Shown: positions 44,669 through 53,211, numbered from the stretch's first letter. The stretch: DNA of 64,000 nt from Deltaproteobacteria bacterium (GCA_024279915.1 JAJRRB010000084.1:46195-110194); one strand, 5' to 3'. Notes: generated from the letters alone by a model not told the origin. A program made the numbers and translations.

Positions 44669-44953
44669 TTACGCTTCGGGAAGCCGGTAGTCTTTGCCTG
44701 CAAATTGAATATTGGCCGCGTCGTCAGCACGTGGTGGTGAGACAGCGTGTACGCCGTTACATGTCTGGCACTGACCTACAAAAGTGGTTAAGGTGAATTT
44801 TGCCCCGCATCCTTGGCAGATAGCGGGCAATCCGCCATTGGGTACGGGTTGATTCCGAAGACCGCCACCATGTGCCTGATAGACAAATTCAACCAGCTCT
44901 CTGCCTTCGGCAAAGGGCCCTGTATTGCCACCGTTATTTGAACAACATCCCAT
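44669..44953 (-). CDS. zinc-ribbon protein
   Basis: 94 residues from ATG 44953, with AAGGAGG upstream. It begins MGCCSNNGGN and has CQGC and CQTC pairs near residues 52 and 70, forming a probable zinc or iron ribbon. No close function recognised. It is expressed from its own promoter under the same CRP/FNR-type operator as the hemerythrin operon, which suggests a role in nitrosative or redox stress. Confidence 0.7.
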   Translation of the reverse strand: MGCCSNNGGNTGPFAEGRELVEFVYQAHGGGLRNQPVPNGGLPAICQGCGAKFTLTTFVGQCQTCNGVHAVSPPRADDAANIQFAGKDYRLPEA

Positions 44954-44986
44954 TGTGAACCTCCTTAAAGTGTGTATTGTTTGCGG

Positions 44987-45028
44987 ATTATACCTGTGGG
45001 GCCATTCGGGTAACATGACCCAAGTCAA
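44987..45028 (-). promoter_or_regulatory. promoter with CRP/FNR-family box (HcpR/DNR-like)
   Basis: On the minus strand TTGACTTGGGTCAT (operator core 45016-45027, TGAC-N4-GTCA) precedes a perfect -10 TATAAT (44987-44992). The operator centre is about 41.5 bases before the inferred start, the position for activator-dependent class II promoters. Confidence 0.7.
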
Positions 45029-45076
45029 TTGATCGCCGTCAGGCTTAGTTCTGTATTGATCTCAGAATGGAAATGC

Positions 45077-45101
45077 AAAAGCCCACAGATTGTGGGCTTT
45101 T
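45077..45101. terminator. bidirectional terminator
   Basis: AAAAGCCCACA (45077-45087) pairs perfectly with TGTGGGCTTTT (45091-45101) around GAT, with T runs on both strands. It ends the hemerythrin operon. Confidence 0.88.
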
Positions 45102-45129
45102 GTCTTCAAGTTGAATGTCGTTCTGCTAT

Positions 45130-45678
45130 TTAAACCTGCTGTTCGTACTCTTCTACCAACTTCTGGTATTTCGCTTTGAGTCCAGGCATTCTTGCTTCGG
45201 CGACTTCATAGGCTGTCAGCATGCCTTCACGCACATCTTCTGGTAGAATCCGTTCAGCCAGTGGGTAGAGAATATCGTTTTCCTTCTCAATGTGGCCACG
45301 TAGCAGCTCTGCATAACCTTTGGCATGCTCGGCAATGATGGCCGCTTGGCCGGTCTCGCCAGCAAGTGCTTTCTGTGCAGCTTCTTCCATAGCACGAACA
45401 TGGGCGCGCCCCTGGTCGTGCTCCATATGCATTGCTTCGATCGGCGACTGTTTTTCCGGCATACCGTTTTTGACCAGCTCGCTGAAGAGTACTTCTTCTT
45501 CCTTGGCGTGATGAAAGTGGTCAGCGAAGCTGCGGATAAAGTCAACTGCGTCGAGATAGAACTGCCAGTTGCGGAAATTACCTGCTTCGAGCAGGGCCGT
45601 GTTGTGCTCTACCAGGGCGATCATGCGCAGGATCAGCTCGTGTTCGTCAACCATAACTTGAGTTACATTCGCCTTCAT
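45130..45678 (-). CDS. hemerythrin-like domain protein
   Basis: 182 residues from ATG 45678, which has GAGG upstream. The diiron ligands appear as DEHELILRMI, HFHHAKEEEVLF, MHMEHDQGRAHVRAM and HIEKENDILYPLAE. Hemerythrins bind O2 or NO. Together with the DUF1858 protein in the same operon it recalls YtfE/ScdA di-iron repair proteins, which have both domains in one chain. Confidence 0.88.
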   Translation of the reverse strand: MKANVTQVMVDEHELILRMIALVEHNTALLEAGNFRNWQFYLDAVDFIRSFADHFHHAKEEEVLFSELVKNGMPEKQSPIEAMHMEHDQGRAHVRAMEEAAQKALAGETGQAAIIAEHAKGYAELLRGHIEKENDILYPLAERILPEDVREGMLTAYEVAEARMPGLKAKYQKLVEEYEQQV

Positions 45679-45679
45679 C

Positions 45680-46138
45680 TCAGCTCTTCCTCTCGCCGTC
45701 GATACCGATAATAACAATCTCGACGGGGACATCCTTGCCCGATTGCTTCACGGCTTCCTGGGCCATCATACCCAAGCCGCGGCAGCAGGGGACCTCCATA
45801 ATCGGTACCGTGATTGATTGAATGTCATTCTGGCTGATCATTGCGGCCAACTTTTCTACGTACGAACTCGTGTCATCGAGCTTTGGACAGGCGTTAACCA
45901 GTACGCGGCCTTTGATGAAGTCTCGGTGGAAATCTGCATAGGCAAAGGGCGCGCAATCGGCAGCAATGAGCAGATGTGCGTTTTGCAGATAGGGAGCACT
46001 CGGTGGCACCAGATGCAATTGGGTTGGCCATTGGCGAAGCTCGGACGGCCGACTTTCGGTCGAGGTGGTCTCGTCAGTATCTTTCTTCTCTATAGTGCGG
46101 ACATTAGCGCTGGGGCAGCCGCAAGCTATTTTACTCAT
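45680..46138 (-). CDS. Fe-S cluster-binding protein, ferredoxin-like oxidoreductase
   Basis: 152 residues. Cys in MSKIACGC at the N-terminus, then ADCAPF, NACPKLDD, and VPCCRG. The pattern is that of small Fe-S proteins often placed next to hemerythrin and DUF1858 genes in anaerobes. The stop is 1 bp before the hemerythrin start and the start overlaps the upstream gene by 4 bp. Reaction unknown. Confidence 0.68.
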   Translation of the reverse strand: MSKIACGCPSANVRTIEKKDTDETTSTESRPSELRQWPTQLHLVPPSAPYLQNAHLLIAADCAPFAYADFHRDFIKGRVLVNACPKLDDTSSYVEKLAAMISQNDIQSITVPIMEVPCCRGLGMMAQEAVKQSGKDVPVEIVIIGIDGERKS

Positions 46139-46374
46139 ACTGTTTCTCCTTCAGTTATGTTCTGTGTGTTCAGATAATCTGTAATTTCCTGCTCGATCTG
46201 AGCTTCCGCTTCGTCTCCAAGGGCATGGATTGAAACGACATCCTTCACCAGGCAGATACCGACACCGCAGGTGGTACAAGCGATATCGTGCTTCTCCAGA
46301 ATCTCGCCGATGACGGGATGCTCTTCGATCACTTTATTGATGGCTTGTTCGCCAATTCCGTGTGGGATGTTCAT
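46135..46374 (-). CDS. DUF1858 domain protein
   Basis: 79 residues with the hallmark HDIACTTCGVGICLVKD: a CxxC after a conserved His/Asp helix. DUF1858 forms the N-terminal domain of ScdA/YtfE-type proteins; here it is a separate gene. First gene of the three-gene operon; AAGGAG precedes ATG 46374. Confidence 0.82.
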   Translation of the reverse strand: MNIPHGIGEQAINKVIEEHPVIGEILEKHDIACTTCGVGICLVKDVVSIHALGDEAEAQIEQEITDYLNTQNITEGETV

Positions 46375-46409
46375 GTCGTATGGCTCCTTTTACCTCGATT
46401 GTTGATCAG

Positions 46410-46452
46410 AGATTACGACCTTTGTTGCCGGGGAAATATGACCGAAGTCAAA
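46410..46452 (-). promoter_or_regulatory. promoter with CRP/FNR-family box, same layout as 44987
   Basis: Minus-strand TTGACTTCGGTCAT (operator core 46439-46450) lies 32 bases, centre to centre, before TAATCT (46410-46415), exactly the spacing of the other site. A further palindrome, TGACAAT-T-ATTGTCA, lies at 46457-46471. Confidence 0.65.
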
Positions 46453-46597
46453 AGTCTGACAATTATTGTCAAGTATAAGTCAGGTGTGAACAGATAAGTA
46501 AGCTTTTTCTCCCCAACAAAAATATATATAGCGCCAATTCCATGTTTTTACTTGGTTGTAGTGAGTTCACTCCCATGTGGGTGATTTTGGGTTTGCA

Positions 46598-46645
46598 AAC
46601 CAACATGTAGTGGCCTATACTTGCTGACTATACAATATGTGGTGT
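46598..46645. promoter_or_regulatory. two NrdR-like boxes before nrdJ
   Basis: ATACAATATGTGGTGT (46630-46645) matches the NrdR box ACACWATATATWGTGT at 13 of 16 positions and AACCAACATGTAGTGG (46598-46613) at 11. Their starts are 32 bases apart, three helical turns, as NrdR requires. The surrounding gap 46453-46738 holds no gene. Confidence 0.55.
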
Positions 46646-46738
46646 TTTTTTTGTGCGGGCGCTGGTGGCGTTCCAGCCCGCGAATGCGTGTGTTTCCCGG
46701 CCTGACAGGGCAGGAGTGGACAAAAGGATACAGAATCA

Positions 46739-48889
46739 ATGGCAGGAAATGTGATTAAGAAAACGGATGAGCCGGTAGAGATCCCTTGGCAGGAAGCCTC
46801 TCTGGATATTTGGGATAGCAAGTACCGTCTCAAGGATGCGTTGGGGCAACCTGTTGATGCTGATCTGAATGCAACTTTTGAGCGTGTTGCTAAGGCGCTC
46901 TCTGCTGTCGAAGAAGATGAGGTGAAACAGCGACATTGGTTCAAGCGGTTCTTGTGGGCGCTGGAGAACGGCGCCATCCCGGCCGGGCGTATCACGTCCA
47001 ATGCGGGTGCCCTCGGGCATAAGCCCGCAACTTCGACGATCAATTGCACCGTCTCGGCAACGGTCGAGGATTCGATGGATGATATCCTGGGCAAGGTACA
47101 CGAAGCAGGTCTGACTCTCAAAGCGGGCTGTGGCATCGGTTACGACTTTTCAACCCTGCGGCCGCGCAACGCTTTCGTCAATGGTGCAGGGGCCAACACC
47201 TCTGGACCACTGTCGTTCATGGATATCTACGATAGTATGTGTCGTACTGTCGCTTCAGCCGGTGGTCGACGTGGTGCCCAGATGGCAACTTTCGATATCT
47301 CTCATCCTGACGTGCTCGATTTCATCAAAGTTAAACGGGAGGACGGCAGGCTACGTCAGTTCAACCTGTCATTGCTGATCACCAACGAATTCGTTGAAGC
47401 GGTGAAGCAGGATGCGGAATGGCCTCTCTGTTTCCCCCTGACTAATAAAGAACTGGAGCGCGACGGGCTGGATCTGCAGGATCCCGCTCAGGTCATCTGG
47501 AAGGACTGGCCGGTTACGGACGACTACGTACAAAATAGCGTTGGTGAAGTCGCTTGCAAGGTCTATCGTACCATACGCGCCAAGCAGCTTTGGAACATGA
47601 TCATGTCTTCCACCTACGATTTTGCCGAGCCAGGTTTCATCCTGATCGACAAGGTCAATGAGATGAACAACAACTGGTTCTGTGAAAAGATTCGTACCAC
47701 CAACCCGTGTGGTGAGCAGCCTCTTCCACCCTACGGTTCTTGCCTGCTTGGTTCGATTAACCTGACTCGTTTCGTTGAACAGCCTTTCAGTGCAGAGACT
47801 CGCTTCAACTGGGAACACTTCAATGAGGTCGTCGCCGTTTTCACCCGTATGCTGGACAACGTGGTCGAGATCAACGGCCTGCCGCTCCAGCAACAGCGTG
47901 ACGAAATCTTTGGCAAACGCCGCCATGGTATGGGTTATCTGGGCCTTGGTTCGACCATCACCATGCTCGGTATGAAATACGGCGATGCTGATGCTATCGC
48001 CTTCACCGAGCAGGTTACCCTGCAAATGGCACTGGCAGGCTGGCAGCAGGCACTGGACCTGGCTCGTGAAAAAGGGCCGGCACCAGCGCTCATCCAGGAA
48101 TATGAAGTCACTGCAGAGATGTTGCGTAAGCGTCCTGAAATGGCGGCCGATGGTATCGACGTTGGTCAACGTGTCCCAGGTCGAATCCTGCATACCCGTT
48201 ACAGCCGTTACATGCAGAAATTGGCCAAAGAAGCGCCAGAGCTGGTTGCTGAACTGGCCGAGGTTGGTGCCCGTTTCACGCACCACAGTTCCATCGCACC
48301 GACTGGTACCATCTCACTGTCTATCGCTAATAATGCTTCTAACGGCATTGAGCCCAGCTTCGCTCATCACTATTCGCGCAACCTGATTCGCCAGGGTAAG
48401 AAGAGTAAGGAGAAGATTGATGTCTTCTCCTACGAGTTACTGGCTTATCGTGCGTTGGTCAATCCGCAAGCAATGCCGGAGAGCGATAAGCCTGAAGAAC
48501 AATTGCCTGACAACTTCATCACTTCTGAGGATGTCACCCCGAAGCAGCATGTTGATATTCAAGCTGCAGCACAGAAATGGATTGATTCCTCCATTTCCAA
48601 GACCGCCAACGTTCCAAGCGATTATCCCTATGCGGATTTCCAGGATATCTACATGTATGCCTATGAGCAGGGGTTAAAGGGCTGTACGACCTTCCGTTAC
48701 AACCCTGAGGTTTTTCAGGGCGTCCTGGTCAAGGAGAAGGATCTGGCGGATACGCTCTACCAGTTTACCCTGGACGATGGCACCGTACTCGAAGTCCGGG
48801 GCAACGAAAATATCGAATACGACAACGAGACCCATTCAGCGGCCAACCTGTACGATGCCCTCAAAGAGGGTTATTACGGCAAGCTGTAA
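46739..48889 (+). CDS. nrdJ: class II (B12-dependent) ribonucleotide reductase, catalytic part
   Basis: 716 residues. Reduces ribonucleotides using adenosylcobalamin. Active-site Cys in TINCTV, NPCGEQPLPPYGSCLLGSINL, and the second-half Cys near KGCTTFRYNP; GRITSNAGALG and HHSSIAPTGTISL are intact. The usual NrdJ C-terminal TSCPD region and swinging CxxC are absent and encoded by the next gene, so the enzyme is split. AAAGGA lies before ATG 46739. Confidence 0.92.
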   Translation: MAGNVIKKTDEPVEIPWQEASLDIWDSKYRLKDALGQPVDADLNATFERVAKALSAVEEDEVKQRHWFKRFLWALENGAIPAGRITSNAGALGHKPATSTINCTVSATVEDSMDDILGKVHEAGLTLKAGCGIGYDFSTLRPRNAFVNGAGANTSGPLSFMDIYDSMCRTVASAGGRRGAQMATFDISHPDVLDFIKVKREDGRLRQFNLSLLITNEFVEAVKQDAEWPLCFPLTNKELERDGLDLQDPAQVIWKDWPVTDDYVQNSVGEVACKVYRTIRAKQLWNMIMSSTYDFAEPGFILIDKVNEMNNNWFCEKIRTTNPCGEQPLPPYGSCLLGSINLTRFVEQPFSAETRFNWEHFNEVVAVFTRMLDNVVEINGLPLQQQRDEIFGKRRHGMGYLGLGSTITMLGMKYGDADAIAFTEQVTLQMALAGWQQALDLAREKGPAPALIQEYEVTAEMLRKRPEMAADGIDVGQRVPGRILHTRYSRYMQKLAKEAPELVAELAEVGARFTHHSSIAPTGTISLSIANNASNGIEPSFAHHYSRNLIRQGKKSKEKIDVFSYELLAYRALVNPQAMPESDKPEEQLPDNFITSEDVTPKQHVDIQAAAQKWIDSSISKTANVPSDYPYADFQDIYMYAYEQGLKGCTTFRYNPEVFQGVLVKEKDLADTLYQFTLDDGTVLEVRGNENIEYDNETHSAANLYDALKEGYYGKL

Positions 48890-48901
48890 AAGGAACGAAA
48901 A

Positions 48902-49591
48902 ATGCTTAAGAAGATTGATAAGAAGATTGTCGCTTACGAGGTCATTAGCCTCGAAGAGCAGCGTAAAAAAGCTGCTCAGGAAGCAAAGGATAAGATCGAG
49001 GACATGCATGAGAACGTCGAGCGTCCTGAGATGCTGGTGGGAGCCACCTACAAGATCAAGACGCCACAGAGCGAACACGCTCTGTATGTCACCATCAACG
49101 ACATGGTCCTGAACCATGGCACTGAGCATGAAGTCCGCCAGCCTTTTGAGATTTTTATTAACTCGAAAAACATGGATCATTTCCAGTGGGTGGTGGCTTT
49201 GACCCGGGTTATGTCGGCAGTGTTTCGCAAGGGGGGAGACGTTACCTTTCTGGTTGATGAGATGAAAGCGGTCTTTGATCCTCAGGGCGGCTATTTCAAA
49301 CCAGGTGGCGGTGGTTTCATGCCCTCAATCGTGGCCGAAATAGGTTTTGCTCTGGAAAGCCATATGAAGATGATTGGCCTGATCAAAGAAGAGCAGATGC
49401 CCGAGGCACAGAGAAATATGATCCTGGCCAAGCGCGCAGAATACGAAACTCTGAATGGCCAGCAGAAAGATGGAGATGGCGGCGATTTCCCTGCAGACTC
49501 CAAAATGTGCGCCAAGTGTTATACCAAGGCTGTGATCATTATGGATGGTTGCCTGACTTGTTTGAACTGCGGTGACTCCAAGTGCGGCTAA
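48902..49591 (+). CDS. nrdJ: class II ribonucleotide reductase, C-terminal TSCPD subunit
   Basis: 229 residues, 12 bp after the catalytic gene. It has the TSCPD-type fold (LYVTINDMVLNHGTEHEVRQPFEIFINSKN) and a C-terminal Cys tail, CAKCYTKAVIIMDGCLTCLNCGDSKCG. The tail should re-reduce the active-site disulfide of the partner, as the tail does in single-chain NrdJ. No catalytic core is present here, so it is functional only with the upstream gene product. Confidence 0.88.
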   Translation: MLKKIDKKIVAYEVISLEEQRKKAAQEAKDKIEDMHENVERPEMLVGATYKIKTPQSEHALYVTINDMVLNHGTEHEVRQPFEIFINSKNMDHFQWVVALTRVMSAVFRKGGDVTFLVDEMKAVFDPQGGYFKPGGGGFMPSIVAEIGFALESHMKMIGLIKEEQMPEAQRNMILAKRAEYETLNGQQKDGDGGDFPADSKMCAKCYTKAVIIMDGCLTCLNCGDSKCG

Positions 49592-49615
49592 AGCAGGACT
49601 AATGTCAAAGAGAAA

Positions 49616-49640
49616 GGCCCCGTCTAAGCGGGGCTTTTTT
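49616..49640 (+). terminator. rho-independent terminator after nrdJ
   Basis: GGCCCCG/CGGGGC stem around TCTAAG followed by TTTTTT. Confidence 0.88.
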
Positions 49641-49701
49641 CGTACACCAGACTTCTGCAACATTCAGGTACTAAATAGTGTTGAGTTGAGAGGAGTAGAT
49701 T

Positions 49702-50223
49702 ATGGCGAGCTCAAACTGGGACATTCGCTGGATGGCTCTTGCACAATTTATAGCAACCTGGAGTAAAGATAGAGGCAGGAAGGTCGGAGCAGTTATTGTC
49801 GGGCCTGATAACGAAATTCGTTCAACGGGATATAATGGTATTCCTCGCGGGGTTAATGATGATGTCGAAGAGCGACATGAAGCCGAGACCGGAGAGAAGT
49901 ACCTGTGGGTCTCTCACGCAGAAAGAAATGCGATATACAATGCTGCCCTGTTAGGCGTCTCAACGAAGAATTGCACCCTCTACATTCCCTGGTACCCCTG
50001 CATAGAATGCGCAAAGGCCATCGTTCAGTCCGGAATCAATAAAATCGTTTGTTTCGAACCGGATCTTGCTGACAGCAAATGGGGAACGGGTTGCGAAAGG
50101 TCACTCATCATTCTCGGTGAGGGTAATGGTGTCACCAAGATTGTTGCCGAGAAAAACTACCTGAAGGATATCCTTGATCAAGAATTTATGGTGGGGAATG
50201 TTCCTGTCGGACCCTGTCAATAA
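49702..50223 (+). CDS. dCMP deaminase
   Basis: 173 residues. Zinc site: HAERNAIYNAA (His and catalytic Glu) and PWYPCIECAKAI (PCxxC). The phosphate-recognition segment SGYNGIPRG-type (STGYNGIPRGV) distinguishes it from cytidine deaminases. It converts dCMP to dUMP for thymidylate synthesis. Next to nrdJ it completes a deoxynucleotide supply cluster. GAGAGGAG precedes the ATG. Confidence 0.9.
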   Translation: MASSNWDIRWMALAQFIATWSKDRGRKVGAVIVGPDNEIRSTGYNGIPRGVNDDVEERHEAETGEKYLWVSHAERNAIYNAALLGVSTKNCTLYIPWYPCIECAKAIVQSGINKIVCFEPDLADSKWGTGCERSLIILGEGNGVTKIVAEKNYLKDILDQEFMVGNVPVGPCQ

Positions 50224-50430
50224 AGAAATCGGTCATCAATCATCTCTCCAGGGTGAACTTTTGACGTGTGCTTTTGCACAGTAGGGGTTTGTGAGGTAAC
50301 GAACCAACTTTTACGAAACCCCACGTTTATTTTTCTTGCAGAACCCGATATATTAACAACCATCGAAGGCTTGCTGTGGCAGGCGGGTCTCGATAACCTT
50401 CTTCAAAACCTCCTAGAAAAGAAACTCTTG

Positions 50431-50467
50431 CCCCACAGTCACTACCTCCGACTGTGGGGTTATTTTT
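50431..50467 (+). terminator. rho-independent terminator
   Basis: CCCCACAGTC (50431-50440) pairs perfectly with GACTGTGGGG (50450-50459), followed by TTATTTTT. The 398-bp gap 50224-50621 holds this hairpin and no supported gene. Confidence 0.85.
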
Positions 50468-50621
50468 ATCAGTATATTCACGACCATATTCTTGGTCGAA
50501 AAAAAATTCATTCGTTGTGTCGTAGTCTCTTCTTCGTAGATCCATTGATAACGCTTCAGTGATCCACTGCTGGACGTGGCTGACTGGCTTTCAATTGGCA
50601 TAAGCTGTTACAATTACCAAT

Positions 50622-51530
50622 ATGAAGAGGGCGTTGAAGAAATGGTTCTCCTGGCGGCTTAAGCTGATTCTGGCTATTGGATGCCTGGGTGGGCTGGTGC
50701 TTGTTCTATTTGGTCAGTATGTCGCGTCGATATCGGATACCCCGATCGGTCCGACACCGCTCTCATGGAAATTCAAATCGAACAGTACTCGTGTAGCAAC
50801 GGCGTTCGAAACAGGATCAGTTATGCAAAAACAATTGTCAGACCTGCTGCCTCCCGCGATTGATCAGATGGTTCCAGAGGAGACAACACTTGCGCTGTTT
50901 GCCTTGGGCTGATTCTGGGGTATTGACTCTCGGTTCGGGAGCCTGCCAGGTGTTGTGCGTACAACGGTCGGTTATTCCGGCGGCACAACCGAAACCCCGG
51001 ATTATCGAAACATGGGTGACCACAGTGAGACGGTTCGTGTTGAATTCGATCCAAAACGGCTTAGCTATGTGCAACTTCTTGAGATCTTCTGGGAAAGCCA
51101 TGATCCCGGTTATGATGTCTACAGCCGCCAGTATCGTAATGTCGTTTATTATCTGAGTGAGAGACAGAAAAAAGAGGCGGAAGTCTCTCGCAAGAGTGTG
51201 GCTGACGCTGCTTATGATGAGGTATTCACCGCTATAGAACCTGCCGGTGAATTCTTTGCTGCGGAGGATCATCATCAGAAATACCTGCTGCGTAAGGCGA
51301 CGGGCATCCTACATGAATTTCAGGCAATCTATCCAGAGCCTGTAAGCTTTAACGCATCAACGGCAGCTGCGCGGATCAATGGTTATCTTGGCTGTAATGG
51401 GGAACCTGAGGAATTGCAGCGAGAGTTGGATCTGTTGGGCCTTTCACCGCAGATGCAGAAGCGTTTAGTGGAGCATGTCTCCTCATCATGCGATCATTTC
51501 GCTGGTCTCACTTGTCCCGTTCGTAACTAA
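50622..51530 (+). CDS. msrA: peptide methionine sulfoxide reductase MsrA, probable selenoprotein (Sec at 97)
   Basis: Reading through TGA 50910-50912 gives 302 residues. The first 30 or so residues form a membrane anchor or signal (LKLILAIGCLGGLVLVLFG). The MsrA domain begins just before the catalytic motif, which reads G-U-FWG in place of GCFWG, then GVVRTTVGYSGGTTETPDY, HSETVRVEFDP, LLEIFWESHDP and RQYRNVVYY. The TGA is exactly at the catalytic Cys and the frame continues to TAA 51528. MsrA reduces methionine-S-sulfoxide; selenocysteine is known in some MsrA proteins and raises activity. A SECIS-like hairpin lies at 50927-50941. A point mutation TGC to TGA is the alternative. Confidence 0.85.
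50927..50941 (+). other. SECIS-like hairpin in msrA
   Basis: CTCTCG (50927-50932) pairs with CGGGAG (50936-50941), one G-U pair, around loop GTT. The stem begins 14 bases after the TGA, and the loop holds the GU typical of bacterial SECIS elements. Confidence 0.6.
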
Positions 51531-51732
51531 TTTCTGCCTGGAAACCGCCCTTTTTCGCAATCTCGGCGTCAATCTGCACATTTGATTGTGCGGCGTAAAG
51601 TACTACGCCTCCGCTCAAAGGCTTGATTTCCTTGACCTTGCGAAAAATTGCTGGTTTCCAAATCAGAAACAGACACTAATTTATTCCTGTCCGGAAACAG
51701 CCTTTTTCACAACCTCGGCTCCAATCTGCAGT
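51531..51732. repeat. cluster of three degenerate repeat copies
   Basis: A copy at 51531-51585 and one near 51681-51735 run in the same direction, sharing GGAAAC, CTTTTTC and CAATCTGCA words. A third near 51636-51671 is inverted (GCGAAAAA...GGTTTCCA...CAGAAA). The first and third copies could fold into a hairpin between the converging msrA and tautomerase genes. Confidence 0.5.
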
Positions 51733-51942
51733 TTATTGCTTCTGATTTCGACGTACCGTAATCGTTTCCCCGCCGACGCCATAGTTGTCGGTGTCGATTT
51801 CATCAATGATGACTACAGTTGTTGTTGGTCCTCGGTCAATGACATCGACCAGCAACTCGGTCACACCCTTGATGAGCGCGGCTTTCTGTTCCGTGGTGAG
51901 TGGTTCCTGCTCACGGGTGAGCTTGATGTTGACGTAGGGCAT
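51733..51942 (-). CDS. 4-oxalocrotonate tautomerase family protein
   Basis: 69 residues, starting MPYVNIKLTRE so that Pro2 becomes the N-terminal catalytic base after Met removal. TTEQKAALIKGVTELLVDV and the ending NYGVGGETITVRR fit the family. Substrate unknown. GGAG precedes the ATG. Confidence 0.88.
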   Translation of the reverse strand: MPYVNIKLTREQEPLTTEQKAALIKGVTELLVDVIDRGPTTTVVIIDEIDTDNYGVGGETITVRRNQKQ

Positions 51943-51987
51943 CTGTACTCTCCTTGATCGTAATACTGTTTTTTGATGTTTGTTTCC

Positions 51988-53211
51988 TCAATTATCCTTC
52001 AGCTTCGAAATGATGTCGACCTCGCTATGCAGTGTCTTGTGCACCGGGCAACGCTCCGCAATTTCGAGTAAACGCTGGCGTTGATCGTCATCGAGTGCGC
52101 CAATCAGTTCAACTTCTCTCTCCATACGGTCGATCTTGCCGTCTGTTGCGTCACAGTGACCGCAATCCTTGGCATGAATTTTCTGATGAGAAGGGCGCAC
52201 AACAGCTCTTTCAAGGGGGATCTTTTTGTGACGGGCATACATTTGCAGGGTCATACTGGTGCAGGCGCCGAGGGCTGCCAGCAGGTATTCGTAAGGTGAG
52301 GGTCCACGATCAGTGCCACCATATTCCTTTGGCTCGTCAGCCATCATGGCATGACCATTGGCAAAGAGCTCGGTGAAAAACCCCTGATTGTCGGTGCTTG
52401 TCGTGACCCGGTTGTCGATCACGATCTTTGCGGAGGCTCTAACTTCAGGGCTGTCGATGTAACGTCGGCTCCAGGCGGCGATCATCATGCCGGCGTAGAG
52501 GGAGTCCTTTTCATTCAAAAGCAGATGATCGGCATCATCGAGGCTGATAAAACTTTTTGGATGTTTGGCTGCCTGATAGATTTTGGCCGCATTGTCAATG
52601 GCCACGGTTGTGTCTCTCGGTGAGTGCATAACCAATAACGCTGTCTTAAGTTCCTTGATGTGAGTATCGAGTTGCTGCATCTCAAGATCTTCTAGGAATT
52701 GCTTTTTGATGGTGAAACGTCGACCGGCAAGATTAACCTCGGCGGCTCCGTTGCTTTCGATTTGATCGCGCATCGTGGCAAAGAGATGAGTGACATGGCC
52801 GGGGTCGTGGGGCGCTGCGATGGTTACAGTCGCTTTTAAGGAATCGATCTCTGCTGCGGCTTGCAGGATCGCTGCGCCGCCCAGAGAATGACCGATAATG
52901 ATCTGTGGTGCTTGGTATTCCCTTTCCAGAAATTTTGCTGCTGCGACCAGATCGGCAACATTGGTGGTGAAATTGGTGTCGGAAAAATCACCTTCGCTTT
53001 GCCCCAGCCCGGTGAAGTCGAAGCGCAGTACAGCAATCTTCTCACGGTTGAGTGCCGCGGCGATATTGATTGCCGCTTTAATATTCTTGGTGCAGGTAAA
53101 ACAGTGGGCAAAGAGGGCGTAGGCGATGGGTTGCTCATCCTCAGGTAGATCGAGGCGGGCGGATAGTTTTTCGTTGCGGCTGTTGAGGAATGAGACGTTC
53201 AGAGATTTCAT
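51988..53211 (-). CDS. alpha/beta hydrolase fused to OsmC-family domain
   Basis: 407 residues. The N-terminal hydrolase (about 1-255) has FAHCFTCTKNIKAA, the nucleophile elbow IGHSLGGAA, and Asp and His in HSPRDTTV and LDDADHLLL. The C-terminal OsmC domain (about 270-407) has SPYEYLLAALGACTSMTLQMYA and CPVHKTL, the two peroxidatic Cys of OsmC/Ohr. The fusion is known in bacteria; substrate of the hydrolase is unknown. It could combine ester hydrolysis with organic peroxide removal. Confidence 0.9.
   Translation of the reverse strand: MKSLNVSFLNSRNEKLSARLDLPEDEQPIAYALFAHCFTCTKNIKAAINIAAALNREKIAVLRFDFTGLGQSEGDFSDTNFTTNVADLVAAAKFLEREYQAPQIIIGHSLGGAAILQAAAEIDSLKATVTIAAPHDPGHVTHLFATMRDQIESNGAAEVNLAGRRFTIKKQFLEDLEMQQLDTHIKELKTALLVMHSPRDTTVAIDNAAKIYQAAKHPKSFISLDDADHLLLNEKDSLYAGMMIAAWSRRYIDSPEVRASAKIVIDNRVTTSTDNQGFFTELFANGHAMMADEPKEYGGTDRGPSPYEYLLAALGACTSMTLQMYARHKKIPLERAVVRPSHQKIHAKDCGHCDATDGKIDRMEREVELIGALDDDQRQRLLEIAERCPVHKTLHSEVDIISKLKDN

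Noticed and set aside
46612..46626. Possible second sigma-54 site TGGCCTATACTTGCT
   Set aside because: The spacing is one base short and the -24 block deviates; it also overlaps the NrdR-like boxes.
46498..46738. Cobalamin riboswitch before the B12-dependent reductase
   Set aside because: No B12-box-like element is visible; NrdR-like boxes explain the region better.
50266..50562. 98-codon plus-strand frame
   Set aside because: It covers the terminator at 50431-50467, has no ribosome-binding site and no recognisable protein pattern.
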